16,578 nucleotides of DNA from CAYRNC01 sp964425645 (GTDB lineage Bacteria; Bacillota; Clostridia; Peptostreptococcales; Anaerovoracaceae), in NCBI GenBank assembly GCA_964425645.1, contig CAYRNC010000032.1, positions 1-16,578 of the forward strand, in the 5' to 3' direction. Both the position numbers and the translations under genes were made by a program. The notes under the pieces were generated by a model. That model saw only the letters and a program-made list of their open reading frames with translations, had not been told where the DNA came from and made no database searches. This document shows positions 8,034 through 15,288 of this stretch, piece after piece (within the stretch, counting starts at the first letter, position 1; every line of letters begins with the position of its first letter).

Positions 8034-8082
8034 TATATAATATATTTAGGCAAACTATACAATTTATATTATATTGCGGCAA
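8034..8082 (-). promoter_or_regulatory. Probable cas operon promoter(s)
   Basis: On the minus strand TTGCCG (8077-8082) and TATAGT (8054-8059) are separated by 17 bases, a fair sigma-A promoter about 50 bases ahead of cas3. A second overlapping pair, TTGTAT (8057-8062) and TATATA (8034-8039), also has a 17-base spacer. The short dyad TTGC-G-GCAA (8074-8082) covers the first -35 and could be a regulator site. Prediction rests on consensus match only, in an AT-rich region where chance matches are common. Confidence 0.5.
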
Positions 8083-8171
8083 CAATATTGACCGATAAAT
8101 GGTTTAACTGATAAGCATGAGGGCTGATTTATCTTTCAGAACATTAGGTTTTGCGCCTAAAGAAAGGATGA

Positions 8172-8357
8172 TTAGAATTGATAATAAAAGGCGAGACGTT
8201 CTTGATTCACTGGAATACCGGCAAGGGGCCCTCCCGAACATTTTTCGGCGAAGATATACCTATGTATACTTTTCCCATAGTATGGTATACAGACTCTCTC
8301 AAAGGAATCTTCACCAGGGAGCACAATAGTTACCATATCTTGCACCACACTTTTTAG
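8172..8357 (+). pseudogene. Possible relic of a type III RAMP gene (Cmr4-like N-terminus)
   Basis: Translating the plus strand from 8172 in the frame that ends at the TAG 8355-8357 gives about 61 residues without a convincing start. It contains LIHWNTGKG and then YTFPIVWYTDSLKGIF. Cmr4 proteins have a conserved N-terminal order: (T)P.H.GSGT, a D-P block, then HTGFPVI..SSLKG..R (family pattern recalled from memory). The match to TGFPVIW..SLKGVLR is strong over a short span. The frame is closed by stops on both sides and nothing Cmr4-like follows, so if real it is a fragment. It is divergent from cas3. A chance match cannot be excluded because only about 30 residues carry the signal. A 70-codon frame over the same place (8117-8329) looks non-coding. 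Confidence 0.35.
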
Positions 8358-8608
8358 TATACTGAAATCCGCGTGAAATGAAAGCCCTAAATATAAAAGA
8401 AATTAGAAGCACTCATATTATAATCGCCTTTTGGCACAGTAATTGTCCCTGATAATTAATTCAAATGACGTCGCGCCATATGGGTATGAATGAGTAAAAA
8501 GAATCAATTGAATAAGGGATGGGAATGTAAACAATAAAAGAATGAGAATCGGAAGATTGCAAGGGTTATATTTTATTAGGCCTGTTAGAAGAACTATTAG
8601 CTCATGCC
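8358..8608. other. Intergenic region without recognisable content
   Basis: These 250 bases between the RAMP-like relic and the MFS stop codon hold only short frames interrupted by many stops on the plus strand. No ribosome binding site with a plausible gene was seen, and no clear terminator hairpin follows the MFS gene on the minus strand. It may be decayed sequence continuing the relic upstream of it, but no similarity was recognised. Confidence 0.5.
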
Positions 8609-9805
8609 CTATTTATTTTCATTGTTCTTTACCTTTAACCCCGATATATCAGGCAATGCCAATGCAATCATTATTCCGATAACAGGCAGAAACGATATGA
8701 TATTTATGATAAAAGGCAGCCCTGTATAATCGGCGATAACGCCCAAAAGGGTAACACCTATCGATCCCATACCCACACCGAATCCCAGCATAAGACCCGA
8801 TGCCAGACCTACATTGTCAGGTATAAGGGTTTGACCGAATACAACTGTAGTAGAAAACGTGGAGATCAAAGCCATGCCTGATATAAAAGCGAAAATCGGA
8901 TCGTATCCTCCCCCTAGATGTACAAAAGGATATACCGTAAGCATAGATACCCCCATGGATACCAGAAAGCCATTCCTGCCCCCGAATTTATCAGCAAACG
9001 GTCCGCCAACGATAGTGCCTAATGCACCTGCTATCAAAAAAATACTTATTAAATACTGCGGATTTTCAATGGATTTATAGGCGGGAAAGTAAAAAGGGAT
9101 GAAATATATTAAACCGGCGTGTATCCAGGATCTTACTGTTACAAATAGAATTAAGAGTGTTAAATTTCGTTTTTCACCTTTTTGTTTTTTCCCTTTCTTT
9201 TCTTCTAACTCCGCTTTGGAAAAGTCTGAATCCTCGGCCGCCTTTATCTTTAAAATCTTATTAAATCTGGGCATCATAAAAAGAAAAATTACGGAAGTCA
9301 ATAATCCCGGAACGATAATACCGTGAATTGAATCCAATCCGGAAAAACCCAATATAAAAATAGCAACAATAGGACCCAGGCCAAAACCCAGATTGCCGCC
9401 GACAGAGAAAATAGACATGGAGGCATTTTTTTTGCCCTCACTGCTGACAAGATGTGTCAGCTTTGACGCCTCAGGGTGATATCCGGCTACCCCCATACCA
9501 CTTATAAGCACCGCCAACAAAAGAACCCCATATGAGCTTACCTTTCCCGTGAGAGCCAAACCGGTTCCGGATAGCAAAAGCCCCAGAGGCATTAGCCACC
9601 CCATGTTGCGTCGGTCGCTCAGAATTCCGAAAGCCGGCTGAATAATTGCAGAGCTGAAGGTAAAAGCGAGGGCCACCGTACCTACTTGAAAAAATGAAAG
9701 TTTCAATTTAAGGGCCAATAAGGGAGTTATAATAGGGAGAACACCCTGCGTCAGATCCACTATCAAATGCCCAAATCCCATAAGCAATACATATGGATTT
9801 ATCAA
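8609..9805 (-). CDS. MFS transporter, fosmidomycin-resistance (Fsr)-like exporter
   Basis: This 398-residue membrane protein has about twelve hydrophobic segments in two halves joined by a charged, lysine/glutamate-rich loop (about 188-216, with EEKKGKKQKGEKR). The opening GHLIVDLTQGVLPIITPLL and the motif GILSDRR between helices 2 and 3 resemble the Fsr branch of the major facilitator superfamily, proton-driven exporters first linked to fosmidomycin. The real substrate cannot be read from sequence. The start is TTG (9803-9805), six bases behind AAGAAGG; the next methionine is at residue 9. The gene has its own near-consensus promoter upstream and stands alone between intergenic regions. Confidence is high for MFS and moderate for the Fsr-like assignment. 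Confidence 0.85.
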   Translation of the reverse strand: MINPYVLLMGFGHLIVDLTQGVLPIITPLLALKLKLSFFQVGTVALAFTFSSAIIQPAFGILSDRRNMGWLMPLGLLLSGTGLALTGKVSSYGVLLLAVLISGMGVAGYHPEASKLTHLVSSEGKKNASMSIFSVGGNLGFGLGPIVAIFILGFSGLDSIHGIIVPGLLTSVIFLFMMPRFNKILKIKAAEDSDFSKAELEEKKGKKQKGEKRNLTLLILFVTVRSWIHAGLIYFIPFYFPAYKSIENPQYLISIFLIAGALGTIVGGPFADKFGGRNGFLVSMGVSMLTVYPFVHLGGGYDPIFAFISGMALISTFSTTVVFGQTLIPDNVGLASGLMLGFGVGMGSIGVTLLGVIADYTGLPFIINIISFLPVIGIMIALALPDISGLKVKNNENK

Positions 9806-9855
9806 ATTAAGCCTTCTTTCGAGCTATTTCGTAATCTACACTTATCACACTGCAT

Positions 9856-9884
9856 ATAATAACGGCAACAAACTTCTTTGTCAA
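9856..9884 (-). promoter_or_regulatory. Sigma-A promoter of the MFS gene
   Basis: On the minus strand TTGACA (9879-9884) and TATTAT (9856-9861) are separated by exactly 17 bases, which is close to perfect consensus. The distance from the -10 box to the TTG start is about 50 bases, leaving a short 5' untranslated leader. Confidence 0.8.
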
Positions 9885-9931
9885 TTACATTCGTATCCCT
9901 TTTCACAACTATGAAACCGGAGGCAAACAGC

Positions 9932-9951
9932 GGCCGCCTGGAAAGGCGGCC
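9932..9951. repeat. GC-rich perfect hairpin GGCCGCC/GGCGGCC
   Basis: Seven-base arms at 9932-9938 and 9945-9951 flank a six-base loop (TGGAAA). The stem is far more GC-rich than its surroundings. No run of T follows on either strand, so it does not look like a simple terminator. It lies about 48 bases upstream of the MFS -35 box and could act together with the terminator-like stem at 9988-10016. Confidence 0.5.
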
Positions 9952-9987
9952 ATATCATTTTCGGGCAAACTCAAAGAGGTCAAACAG

Positions 9988-10016
9988 AAATAAAGGCAGT
10001 CGGCCATCCTTTATTT
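9988..10016 (-). terminator. Likely terminator of the aminotransferase gene
   Basis: AAATAAAGG (9988-9996) and CCTTTATTT (10008-10016) form a 9-bp stem with an 11-base loop, about 90 bases beyond the aminotransferase stop codon. On the minus strand the descending arm is itself T-rich and is followed by TCTGTTTG, a modest U-tract. The stem is symmetrical, and on the plus strand it is followed by TTTAA, but no plus-strand gene is present to use it. Confidence 0.5.
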
Positions 10017-10104
10017 TTAACGGCGGCGCCATGAAATATGGGTGACGGCAAATCATCCGGTTTTACCCTCAGGCAAGCTTTATAAACTACCTTCCCGATA
10101 CAAT

Positions 10105-11166
10105 CTATTTCATTTTTTTCAAAGCATTTAAAATAGTTTCAATATCTTTTCTATATACGTACCCCATTATACCGACCCTGAATACATCATTGACCAGCGG
10201 CGGCAGGCCCCCGTTAACAACAATCCCGTTATTTTGCAGATATGATACTATTTCATTGGCCTTTCCCGGCGCATATACAGCAGACACAGTCCTCGAAGCC
10301 CGGTCATCATCCTTTGTAAGTATATCATATCCTAATTCCCTAATCCCGGAAATGAATTGCTTTGTGTTTTCTTCATGCCTTCTGTATACATTATCCAGCC
10401 CCTCCTCAAAGATCATTTTCAAGGCCTCATCGATCGCAAACATCAGGTAAACTGACGGCGTATTCGGAGTTTGATTTACTTCATTAAATTCCTTGTACAT
10501 ATTCAAATCGAAATAATATTTTGGCATATTTGAGCATGCCGTTCTTTTCCATGCTTTTTCATTTAGTGAGACAAATGCCAGCCCAGCCGGCGCCATTAAT
10601 GCCTTTTGGGAGGAGGATAATAGAATGTCTATATTCCATTCATCCATTTTCATTTCCATCCCCGATGCACCGCTGACGGAATCGCATACAAGCAAGGCCT
10701 TAGAACCTTTTAATGCTTCGCCGAAACTTTTTAAATCATTGAATACACCCGTGGCGCTTTCATTATGAATAACAAACACGCCTTTTGTCGAAGGGGTTAC
10801 ATGCTCCATCACTTTTTTTACATCTGCAGCCTCCCCCGGCTCAAATATAACCTTTTTCACCTTCAGATTAAAGGCCTCCGCCATTTTGGCGAATTGCCCG
10901 CTGAATGTTCCAAGTACAGGTACTACAACCTCATCGCCAAATGAGAAACAATTTTGCAGCACGGCCTCCATCGCACCCGTCCCTGAAGATGTAAATATAA
11001 TTACCCTATTCTTTGTACCGAATACTTTTTGCAGGCCCTCTTCCACCCGTCTATGCATTTCACAATATTTTGGCGATCTGTGTGAAATGGAAGGTTCATT
11101 CATCGCCGACAACACTCTATCAGGTACCGCAGTAGGTCCAATCATCATAATCAGTTCTTTTTTCAT
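10105..11166 (-). CDS. Class V pyridoxal-phosphate aminotransferase (alanine/serine-glyoxylate type)
   Basis: The 353-residue protein is a fold-type I PLP enzyme of the class V family. Visible landmarks are the phosphate-binding loop SSGTGAMEA (60-68), D162 in VCDSVSGASG that pairs with the pyridine nitrogen, the Schiff-base lysine K188 in SSSQKAL, and R330 in DVFRVGIMG, the usual carboxylate-binding arginine near the C-terminus. The family transfers an amino group from alanine, serine or related donors to glyoxylate or similar acceptors; the closest forms are AGXT-like and ureidoglycine-glyoxylate (PucG-like) enzymes, and sequence alone does not decide the substrate. GGAGG lies seven bases ahead of the ATG. 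It has its own promoter and is separated by a terminator from the SDR gene upstream, so it is probably a single-gene unit. Confidence 0.88.
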   Translation of the reverse strand: MKKELIMMIGPTAVPDRVLSAMNEPSISHRSPKYCEMHRRVEEGLQKVFGTKNRVIIFTSSGTGAMEAVLQNCFSFGDEVVVPVLGTFSGQFAKMAEAFNLKVKKVIFEPGEAADVKKVMEHVTPSTKGVFVIHNESATGVFNDLKSFGEALKGSKALLVCDSVSGASGMEMKMDEWNIDILLSSSQKALMAPAGLAFVSLNEKAWKRTACSNMPKYYFDLNMYKEFNEVNQTPNTPSVYLMFAIDEALKMIFEEGLDNVYRRHEENTKQFISGIRELGYDILTKDDDRASRTVSAVYAPGKANEIVSYLQNNGIVVNGGLPPLVNDVFRVGIMGYVYRKDIETILNALKKMK

Positions 11167-11212
11167 ATCCCAGCCTCCATATTAAACGCATTGAATAAAA
11201 GTGAAACTTGTT

Positions 11213-11224
11213 TGTTGTGCAACA
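11213..11224. promoter_or_regulatory. Possible operator downstream of the aminotransferase promoter
   Basis: TGTTG-TG-CAACA is an imperfect 12-base dyad with perfect five-base arms. It lies about 12 bases downstream of the -10 box, where a repressor would block transcription. A further TTGTTGT half-site on the minus strand lies just upstream of the -35. The binding protein is unknown and no regulator gene is nearby. Confidence 0.35.
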
Positions 11225-11236
11225 CTGTTTTAACCG

Positions 11237-11262
11237 AATATAAAAATTATGCTTTGTGTCAA
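11237..11262 (-). promoter_or_regulatory. Probable promoter of the aminotransferase gene
   Basis: On the minus strand a perfect TTGACA (11257-11262) is followed by TATATT (11237-11242). The spacer is only 14 bases for that box; a 16-base spacer would use TATTCG. The -35 is strong but the -10 is ambiguous, which fits a promoter needing a regulator. The leader to the ATG would be about 65 bases. Confidence 0.5.
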
Positions 11263-11303
11263 TATTACAACAAATCAGAAATAAGTACAGTATTTTTTAA
11301 AAT

Positions 11304-11327
11304 CTAAAAATAAAACCCCGGGGCTTT
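11304..11327 (-). terminator. Terminator after the SDR gene (end of the export operon)
   Basis: On the minus strand, 12 bases after the SDR stop codon, AAAGCC-CCGG-GGTTTT can form a short stem including one G-T pair, followed directly by ATTTTTAG. The core CCCCGGGG is strongly paired and the U-rich tail is typical of a rho-independent terminator. It would separate the export operon from the aminotransferase unit. Confidence 0.55.
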
Positions 11328-11338
11328 AAAGACTTCCT

Positions 11339-12079
11339 TCAGCTTCTTCCGCCATCGACCACTATGGTTTGTGCCGTGATGTGTCTTGCACCTTCCGAAG
11401 CTAAAAATGCATTGACATGGGCTATATCGGCAGCTTTCCCCATACGCCCCAAAGCGGTTGATTCCGCTCGCATTTTCTGTATTTTTAAAGGTAAATTTGC
11501 AGACATTCCGCTTTCAACCGAGCCCGGTAAAACCGCATTAACGTTAATATTATATTTGCCCAATTCCTTTCCGAGGACCCTAGTCATACCCACTATACCT
11601 GCTTTTGAGGCTGAATAATTTGACTGACCGAAATTGCCGTTAAACGCGGAAATTGAGGAGATGTTAATGATCTTTCCGTATCTTTGCTCCATCATATATG
11701 GTACGACCGCTTTTGTTAAATAGAACGTCCCTATTAAATTGACATTGATTACCTCCAAAAATTGATCTTCGCTCATCTTATAGAATTGTGCATCTTTGAT
11801 AATTCCGGCGTTGTTTATCAAAACATCTATACGACCGTATTCATATACGGTTTTCTCGACCAGTCCTTTTACCTCTTCTTTAACGGAAACATCCGCAGCA
11901 TATCCCAAAATACTCCCATAAACACTTAAACGGGCAGCAGTCTCTTCCACCATGTCGGATTCCGGAGCGCAGATAACCACCTTGGCACCCTCTTTAACGA
12001 ACAATTCCGCCGTAGCAAATCCCAGACCCCGGGTTCCGCCGGTAATAAGGGCGACCTTTCCATCCAAATCGTATTTCAT
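11339..12079 (-). CDS. SDR-family oxidoreductase (FabG-like, 3-oxoacyl reductase type)
   Basis: This 246-residue classical short-chain dehydrogenase has the NAD(P)-binding TGGTRGLG (13-20), NNAG (89-92), the structural N114, and the catalytic set S142, Y155 and K159 (SSISA and YSASK). The C-terminal VDGG is also typical. Such enzymes reduce or oxidise carbonyl/hydroxyl groups; length and motifs are closest to FabG-type reductases, but no fatty-acid genes are near. Position 37-41 reads CAPES rather than an arginine-containing loop, so NADP preference is uncertain. AGGGGG precedes the ATG. It starts 16 bases after the permease stop codon and so seems to be the last gene of the export operon, suggesting a role in making or altering the exported compound, or just co-transcription. 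Confidence 0.9.
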   Translation of the reverse strand: MKYDLDGKVALITGGTRGLGFATAELFVKEGAKVVICAPESDMVEETAARLSVYGSILGYAADVSVKEEVKGLVEKTVYEYGRIDVLINNAGIIKDAQFYKMSEDQFLEVINVNLIGTFYLTKAVVPYMMEQRYGKIINISSISAFNGNFGQSNYSASKAGIVGMTRVLGKELGKYNINVNAVLPGSVESGMSANLPLKIQKMRAESTALGRMGKAADIAHVNAFLASEGARHITAQTIVVDGGRS

Positions 12080-12095
12080 CGTATCCCCCTATAAG

Positions 12096-13310
12096 CTATT
12101 CATAACGCAAGGCCTCTATCGGATCCATCCGCGCAGCTTTTCTTGCCGGATAAAGACCGAAAAACATACCGACTACCGCTGAAAAGCCTACCGCCAATAT
12201 GACCATAAACGGGTCGACTGTGACAGATACACCCACAACGTACATACCTATCGAAGCGATCCCTATCCCTAAGGCCGTACCGATAATTCCTCCTATACCA
12301 GCTAAAATCATTGATTCTGTCAGAAACTGTGTAAGAATATCCCGCGTCCTGGCTCCAAGGGATTTACGAATACCGATTTCCCTCGTTCTTTCAGTAACGG
12401 ATACAAGCATGATATTCATTATACCAATACCGCCGACTATCAATGAAATCGCTGCAATTGAACCTATTGCGGCAGATAAGGTTCCAAGGACCGTGCTTAT
12501 CATATCCATTTGCAATTGAGCCGATTCAAATCTGTAAAAGTTAGGATCCTTACCTTTTATCCTTGACAGATAATTGGTGATATCATTTCCCAGCAAATCC
12601 TGATCTTTTTCACCCTTAGTGTAAAGTTCCATCGAGGTGGTAGACTCACAGGCAGATCTAAACATATTATAGGGAATATAAACCGGGTAAGAATCACTGG
12701 CGCCTAATTTATCGAATATACTGGCTTCTTTTCTGTGGACCCCTATTATTGAAAGCTCCCTGATATCCCCGTCGACCATTACGATGAGAGATTCTCCCAC
12801 ACTGTTCGATTTATTAAAAAAATGCAAAGAGGCTTTTTCATCTATGACAATTCTCTCCCTTTTCCCATCCAGGTCCCCTTGACTTATCATCCTTCCATGA
12901 ATTATTTCCATGTTAAAGAATTTATTGTAGTCCGCAGCAACGCCGTACATGTCAAGCTTGCCTTTTACCCTCCCCACCTTTGTTTCACTTGTTCCGTATG
13001 CGTAGGGCGCAATATAGAGGATATCCTCAGAAAATCTTGCCTTGAGGGCCTCTATATCCTCCGGAAGAATCAGGTCGGACTGTTGAATAGGCCTGTCGGC
13101 AGTCATTTCCCAGCTTATGTAGATATACATATTGTTCATACCAAAGCCTTGAAACTCCTTGTTTACTACCGCTTCCGCACTGGCACCTATGGAGGTAATT
13201 GCTATAACAGAACTGATACCGATGATTATTCCCAACATGGTAAGGAAGGAACGCATTTTATTCATTTTAATAGAAAACAAGGCAAGCTTTATATTTTCAA
13301 AAAAAAGCAT
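12096..13310 (-). CDS. MacB-type ABC transporter permease
   Basis: This 404-residue permease has the MacB layout: a first membrane helix (about 20-44), a long extracytoplasmic domain (about 45-275, MacB_PCD type), and three further helices in the FtsX domain (about 278-400). The conserved block GGIGIMNIMLVSVTERTREIGIRKSLGA couples to the ATPase, and the end YPARKAARMDPIEALRYE is the family signature. Such pumps work by mechanotransmission, moving peptides, lipids or drugs out at the outer face. The frame extends one codon to a TTG, but the ATG (13308-13310) overlapping the ATPase stop codon (TGATG) is preferred, with AGGGGG about nine bases ahead. It works with the ATPase and adaptor encoded upstream. 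Confidence 0.93.
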   Translation of the reverse strand: MLFFENIKLALFSIKMNKMRSFLTMLGIIIGISSVIAITSIGASAEAVVNKEFQGFGMNNMYIYISWEMTADRPIQQSDLILPEDIEALKARFSEDILYIAPYAYGTSETKVGRVKGKLDMYGVAADYNKFFNMEIIHGRMISQGDLDGKRERIVIDEKASLHFFNKSNSVGESLIVMVDGDIRELSIIGVHRKEASIFDKLGASDSYPVYIPYNMFRSACESTTSMELYTKGEKDQDLLGNDITNYLSRIKGKDPNFYRFESAQLQMDMISTVLGTLSAAIGSIAAISLIVGGIGIMNIMLVSVTERTREIGIRKSLGARTRDILTQFLTESMILAGIGGIIGTALGIGIASIGMYVVGVSVTVDPFMVILAVGFSAVVGMFFGLYPARKAARMDPIEALRYE

Positions 13311-13993
13311 CAACCCATTCCCCCTATAATGTGCCCGTCTTTAAAGGTGATGATGCGATCTGCATACTTTGCTATCTCGGGTTCATGAGTGACAATAATC
13401 ATCGTATTACCCTCTTCCCTGTTCAACCTGACAAAGATGTCCATTATCTCCGAAGAAGAAACGGAATCCAGATTACCCGTAGGCTCATCAGCCAATATAA
13501 TCTGAGGTCTGTTTGCCAAGGCCCTTGCTATGGCCACCCTTTGCTTTTGACCCCCCGAAAGCTCATTTGGCATATGCATTGCACGGTCTGAAAGCCCTAC
13601 CTGCTCTAACAATCCCATAGCTGTGTCTTTTCTCGGTCTTGACCCGATCTTAGCATATATCATAGGCAGTTCTACATTTTCTAACGCATTGTTTCTTGGA
13701 AGCAAATTAAAGGATTGAAAGACAAATCCTATCTGCTTGTTTCTGACTGCAGAAAGTTCATCGTCGGTCTTGTCGTTAATATTGATTCCCTCCAGGCAAT
13801 AGCTCCCCTCAGAAGGTCGGTCAAGGCAGCCCAAAATATTTAGGAGTGTTGATTTGCCTGAACCGGAAGCCCCCATTACCGCGATAAAATCCCCTTTATC
13901 TACGTTCATGAAGATATTGTTCAGCGCTTTTACCGATATCTTGCCGTTTTTATACACCTTTGAAAGATTTTCGATCCTGATGATTTCTTTCAT
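13310..13993 (-). CDS. MacB/LolD-type ABC transporter ATP-binding protein
   Basis: A 227-residue nucleotide-binding subunit with every motif in place: Walker A GASGSGKST (41-49), Q-loop Q93 in FVFQSFNLLPR, signature LSGGQKQR (145-152), Walker B IILADE (165-170) followed by PTGNLD, and the H-loop H203 in VTHE. The PTGNLD form and size are typical of the LolD/MacB/FtsE branch, which drives FtsX-like permeases. The stop codon overlaps the permease ATG by one base, implying coupled translation and a 2:2 complex. AAAGGA precedes the ATG. The adaptor gene ends 28 bases upstream. Confidence 0.96.
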   Translation of the reverse strand: MKEIIRIENLSKVYKNGKISVKALNNIFMNVDKGDFIAVMGASGSGKSTLLNILGCLDRPSEGSYCLEGININDKTDDELSAVRNKQIGFVFQSFNLLPRNNALENVELPMIYAKIGSRPRKDTAMGLLEQVGLSDRAMHMPNELSGGQKQRVAIARALANRPQIILADEPTGNLDSVSSSEIMDIFVRLNREEGNTMIIVTHEPEIAKYADRIITFKDGHIIGGMG

Positions 13994-14021
13994 GCCTATC
14001 CTTTCGCTAAAAACCCTGGTA

Positions 14022-15140
14022 TTATAATAAGATCAACGGATTATCTATCAGATCAAAACCGGGATTCAGGATCACTTGATCACCTAAAGAAAGGGGCCCT
14101 GAAAGCACCTCCAGATGAAATTCTCCTTCAAGGCCGGGTTCGATGACAACCTTTTTAGCAGCATTTCCATCCACAATAAAAACGAAACTTTCTCCTGTAT
14201 CAGGATCCTCCAAAACAGCATCTATAGGGACAGCCATCACCTGCAGTCTGCTTTCTATGTGTATTCTCGCCCTTGCCGATATACCTGCGATCAGTCGATT
14301 TTCTTTATCCTCGCTTATATTTATTTGCACAGGAATAACCATTTCCTTCGTCGCAGGGTCCAAAAGCTCCCCGGTAGGAGAAATGCGGGATACTGTACCT
14401 TCAACGCTGTCCTTGCCAAGAACATCCGATGTTACAGTGACAGGCTGGCCCATCTTAATTCTATTGATATCGTATTCACTTATCTTTACGTCCATTTTCA
14501 AATTATCTAAATCTACTATTACGAACATCGGTTTATTGTCGACGGTGTCGTTGGCATGGCGGCCTAAATTGGTATTTACCCTTGTAACCGTACCCGAAAC
14601 GGGGGCGCGTATATTGATTTTATCAGACACATCATAAGAATCCAGGGTGATTTTGTCATTCTCATAGGCGGTTTTAGCCCTTATAAATTCCGCTTTTGAA
14701 ATTGCCCCTTCTTTGTAAAGCAACTGGGACGATTCGTAGCTGAACCGGGATTCCTCAAGCGATTTGAGCGCTTTTCTGTATTCGTCTTCTAACTGTTTGC
14801 CATTGAGCACTGCAAGCACTTCACCTTTTTTGACTGCATCCCCTTCCTTAACCAAAATTGAAGATATCTCGTAATTCAAAGATGAAACCACCTCGGCAGA
14901 TTGTGATCCGTTGATAATTCCGTTGACAAGAACATCTTGATATAAATCCATGGTTTCAACTGTATCTGTAGATACATGTTTAGGCGCTTCTCCCTTATTC
15001 AGCAGGCTTGAAAGAATGACAGCGGCCAGAATCACTAAAATTACCGCAAGAACCACAACAAATTTTCTCCCGGGTTTTCTTTTTATTATCTGCCTTTGTG
15101 TTCCTCCTTTTGCTGCTATTCTGTTTTTCTTAAAGAGCAT
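14022..15140 (-). CDS. MacA/HlyD-type efflux adaptor protein
   Basis: This 372-residue protein has a basic N-terminus, one membrane helix (about 27-48) and an extracytoplasmic part. Two half-lipoyl motifs flank a helical hairpin: ILVKEGDAVKKGEVLAVLNG (95-114) and IRAPVSGTVTRVNTNLG (177-193). The hairpin (about 116-168) is short compared with Gram-negative MacA, as expected where no outer-membrane channel is met. Beta-barrel and membrane-proximal domains follow (PVTVTSDV, then EPGLEGEF...VLSGPLSLGDQVI). It should link the ABC permease to the outside and perhaps gate substrate. GGAGG stands five bases ahead of the ATG. It is the first gene of the export operon and has a divergent neighbour. Confidence 0.92.
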   Translation of the reverse strand: MLFKKNRIAAKGGTQRQIIKRKPGRKFVVVLAVILVILAAVILSSLLNKGEAPKHVSTDTVETMDLYQDVLVNGIINGSQSAEVVSSLNYEISSILVKEGDAVKKGEVLAVLNGKQLEDEYRKALKSLEESRFSYESSQLLYKEGAISKAEFIRAKTAYENDKITLDSYDVSDKINIRAPVSGTVTRVNTNLGRHANDTVDNKPMFVIVDLDNLKMDVKISEYDINRIKMGQPVTVTSDVLGKDSVEGTVSRISPTGELLDPATKEMVIPVQINISEDKENRLIAGISARARIHIESRLQVMAVPIDAVLEDPDTGESFVFIVDGNAAKKVVIEPGLEGEFHLEVLSGPLSLGDQVILNPGFDLIDNPLILL

Positions 15141-15179
15141 GAATACCTCCGGTAAAATAGGCGCATAATTGATAGTTGT

Positions 15180-15208
15180 ATTCTAACATTTATATGATAT
15201 TACCACAA
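15180..15208 (-). promoter_or_regulatory. Probable promoter of the export operon
   Basis: On the minus strand TTGTGG (15203-15208) and TAGAAT (15180-15185) are 17 bases apart, about 40 bases ahead of the adaptor ATG. It faces away from the plus-strand promoter at 15232-15259. The short inverted repeat GAAC-N5-GTTC (15215-15227) lies between the two and could be a shared operator, though the arms are only four bases. Confidence 0.55.
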
Positions 15209-15231
15209 TGTTTTGAACGCTAAGTTCTCGG

Positions 15232-15259
15232 TTGATTGTTATAAAAAAAGCGGTATAAT
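15232..15259 (+). promoter_or_regulatory. Promoter of the decarboxylase beta-subunit operon
   Basis: TTGATT (15232-15237) and a perfect TATAAT (15254-15259) are separated by 16 bases. The -10 box is about 30 bases from the ATG, so the leader is short and carries the ribosome binding site GAGGGAGG at about 15275-15282. Confidence 0.7.
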
Positions 15260-15288
15260 ATGGGTTAGAGTTTTGAGGGAGGTAATAG

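Noticed and set aside
8117..8329. 70-codon plus-strand frame upstream of cas3
   Set aside because: It is arginine-rich with no family resemblance and no ribosome binding site; the meaningful similarity in this area lies in another frame.
8540..8630. Short plus-strand frame encoding GYILLGLLEELLAHAL, slightly like the Cas11 opening
   Set aside because: It overlaps the MFS 3' end, is very short and leucine-rich, and the likeness is within chance.
9932..9951. GGCCGCC/GGCGGCC hairpin as a rho-independent terminator
   Set aside because: No T-run follows the stem on either strand, so it was listed only as a hairpin.
12822..13388. 188-codon plus-strand frame across the permease/ATPase junction
   Set aside because: It is antisense to two well-defined ABC genes and has no recognisable domain or ribosome binding site.
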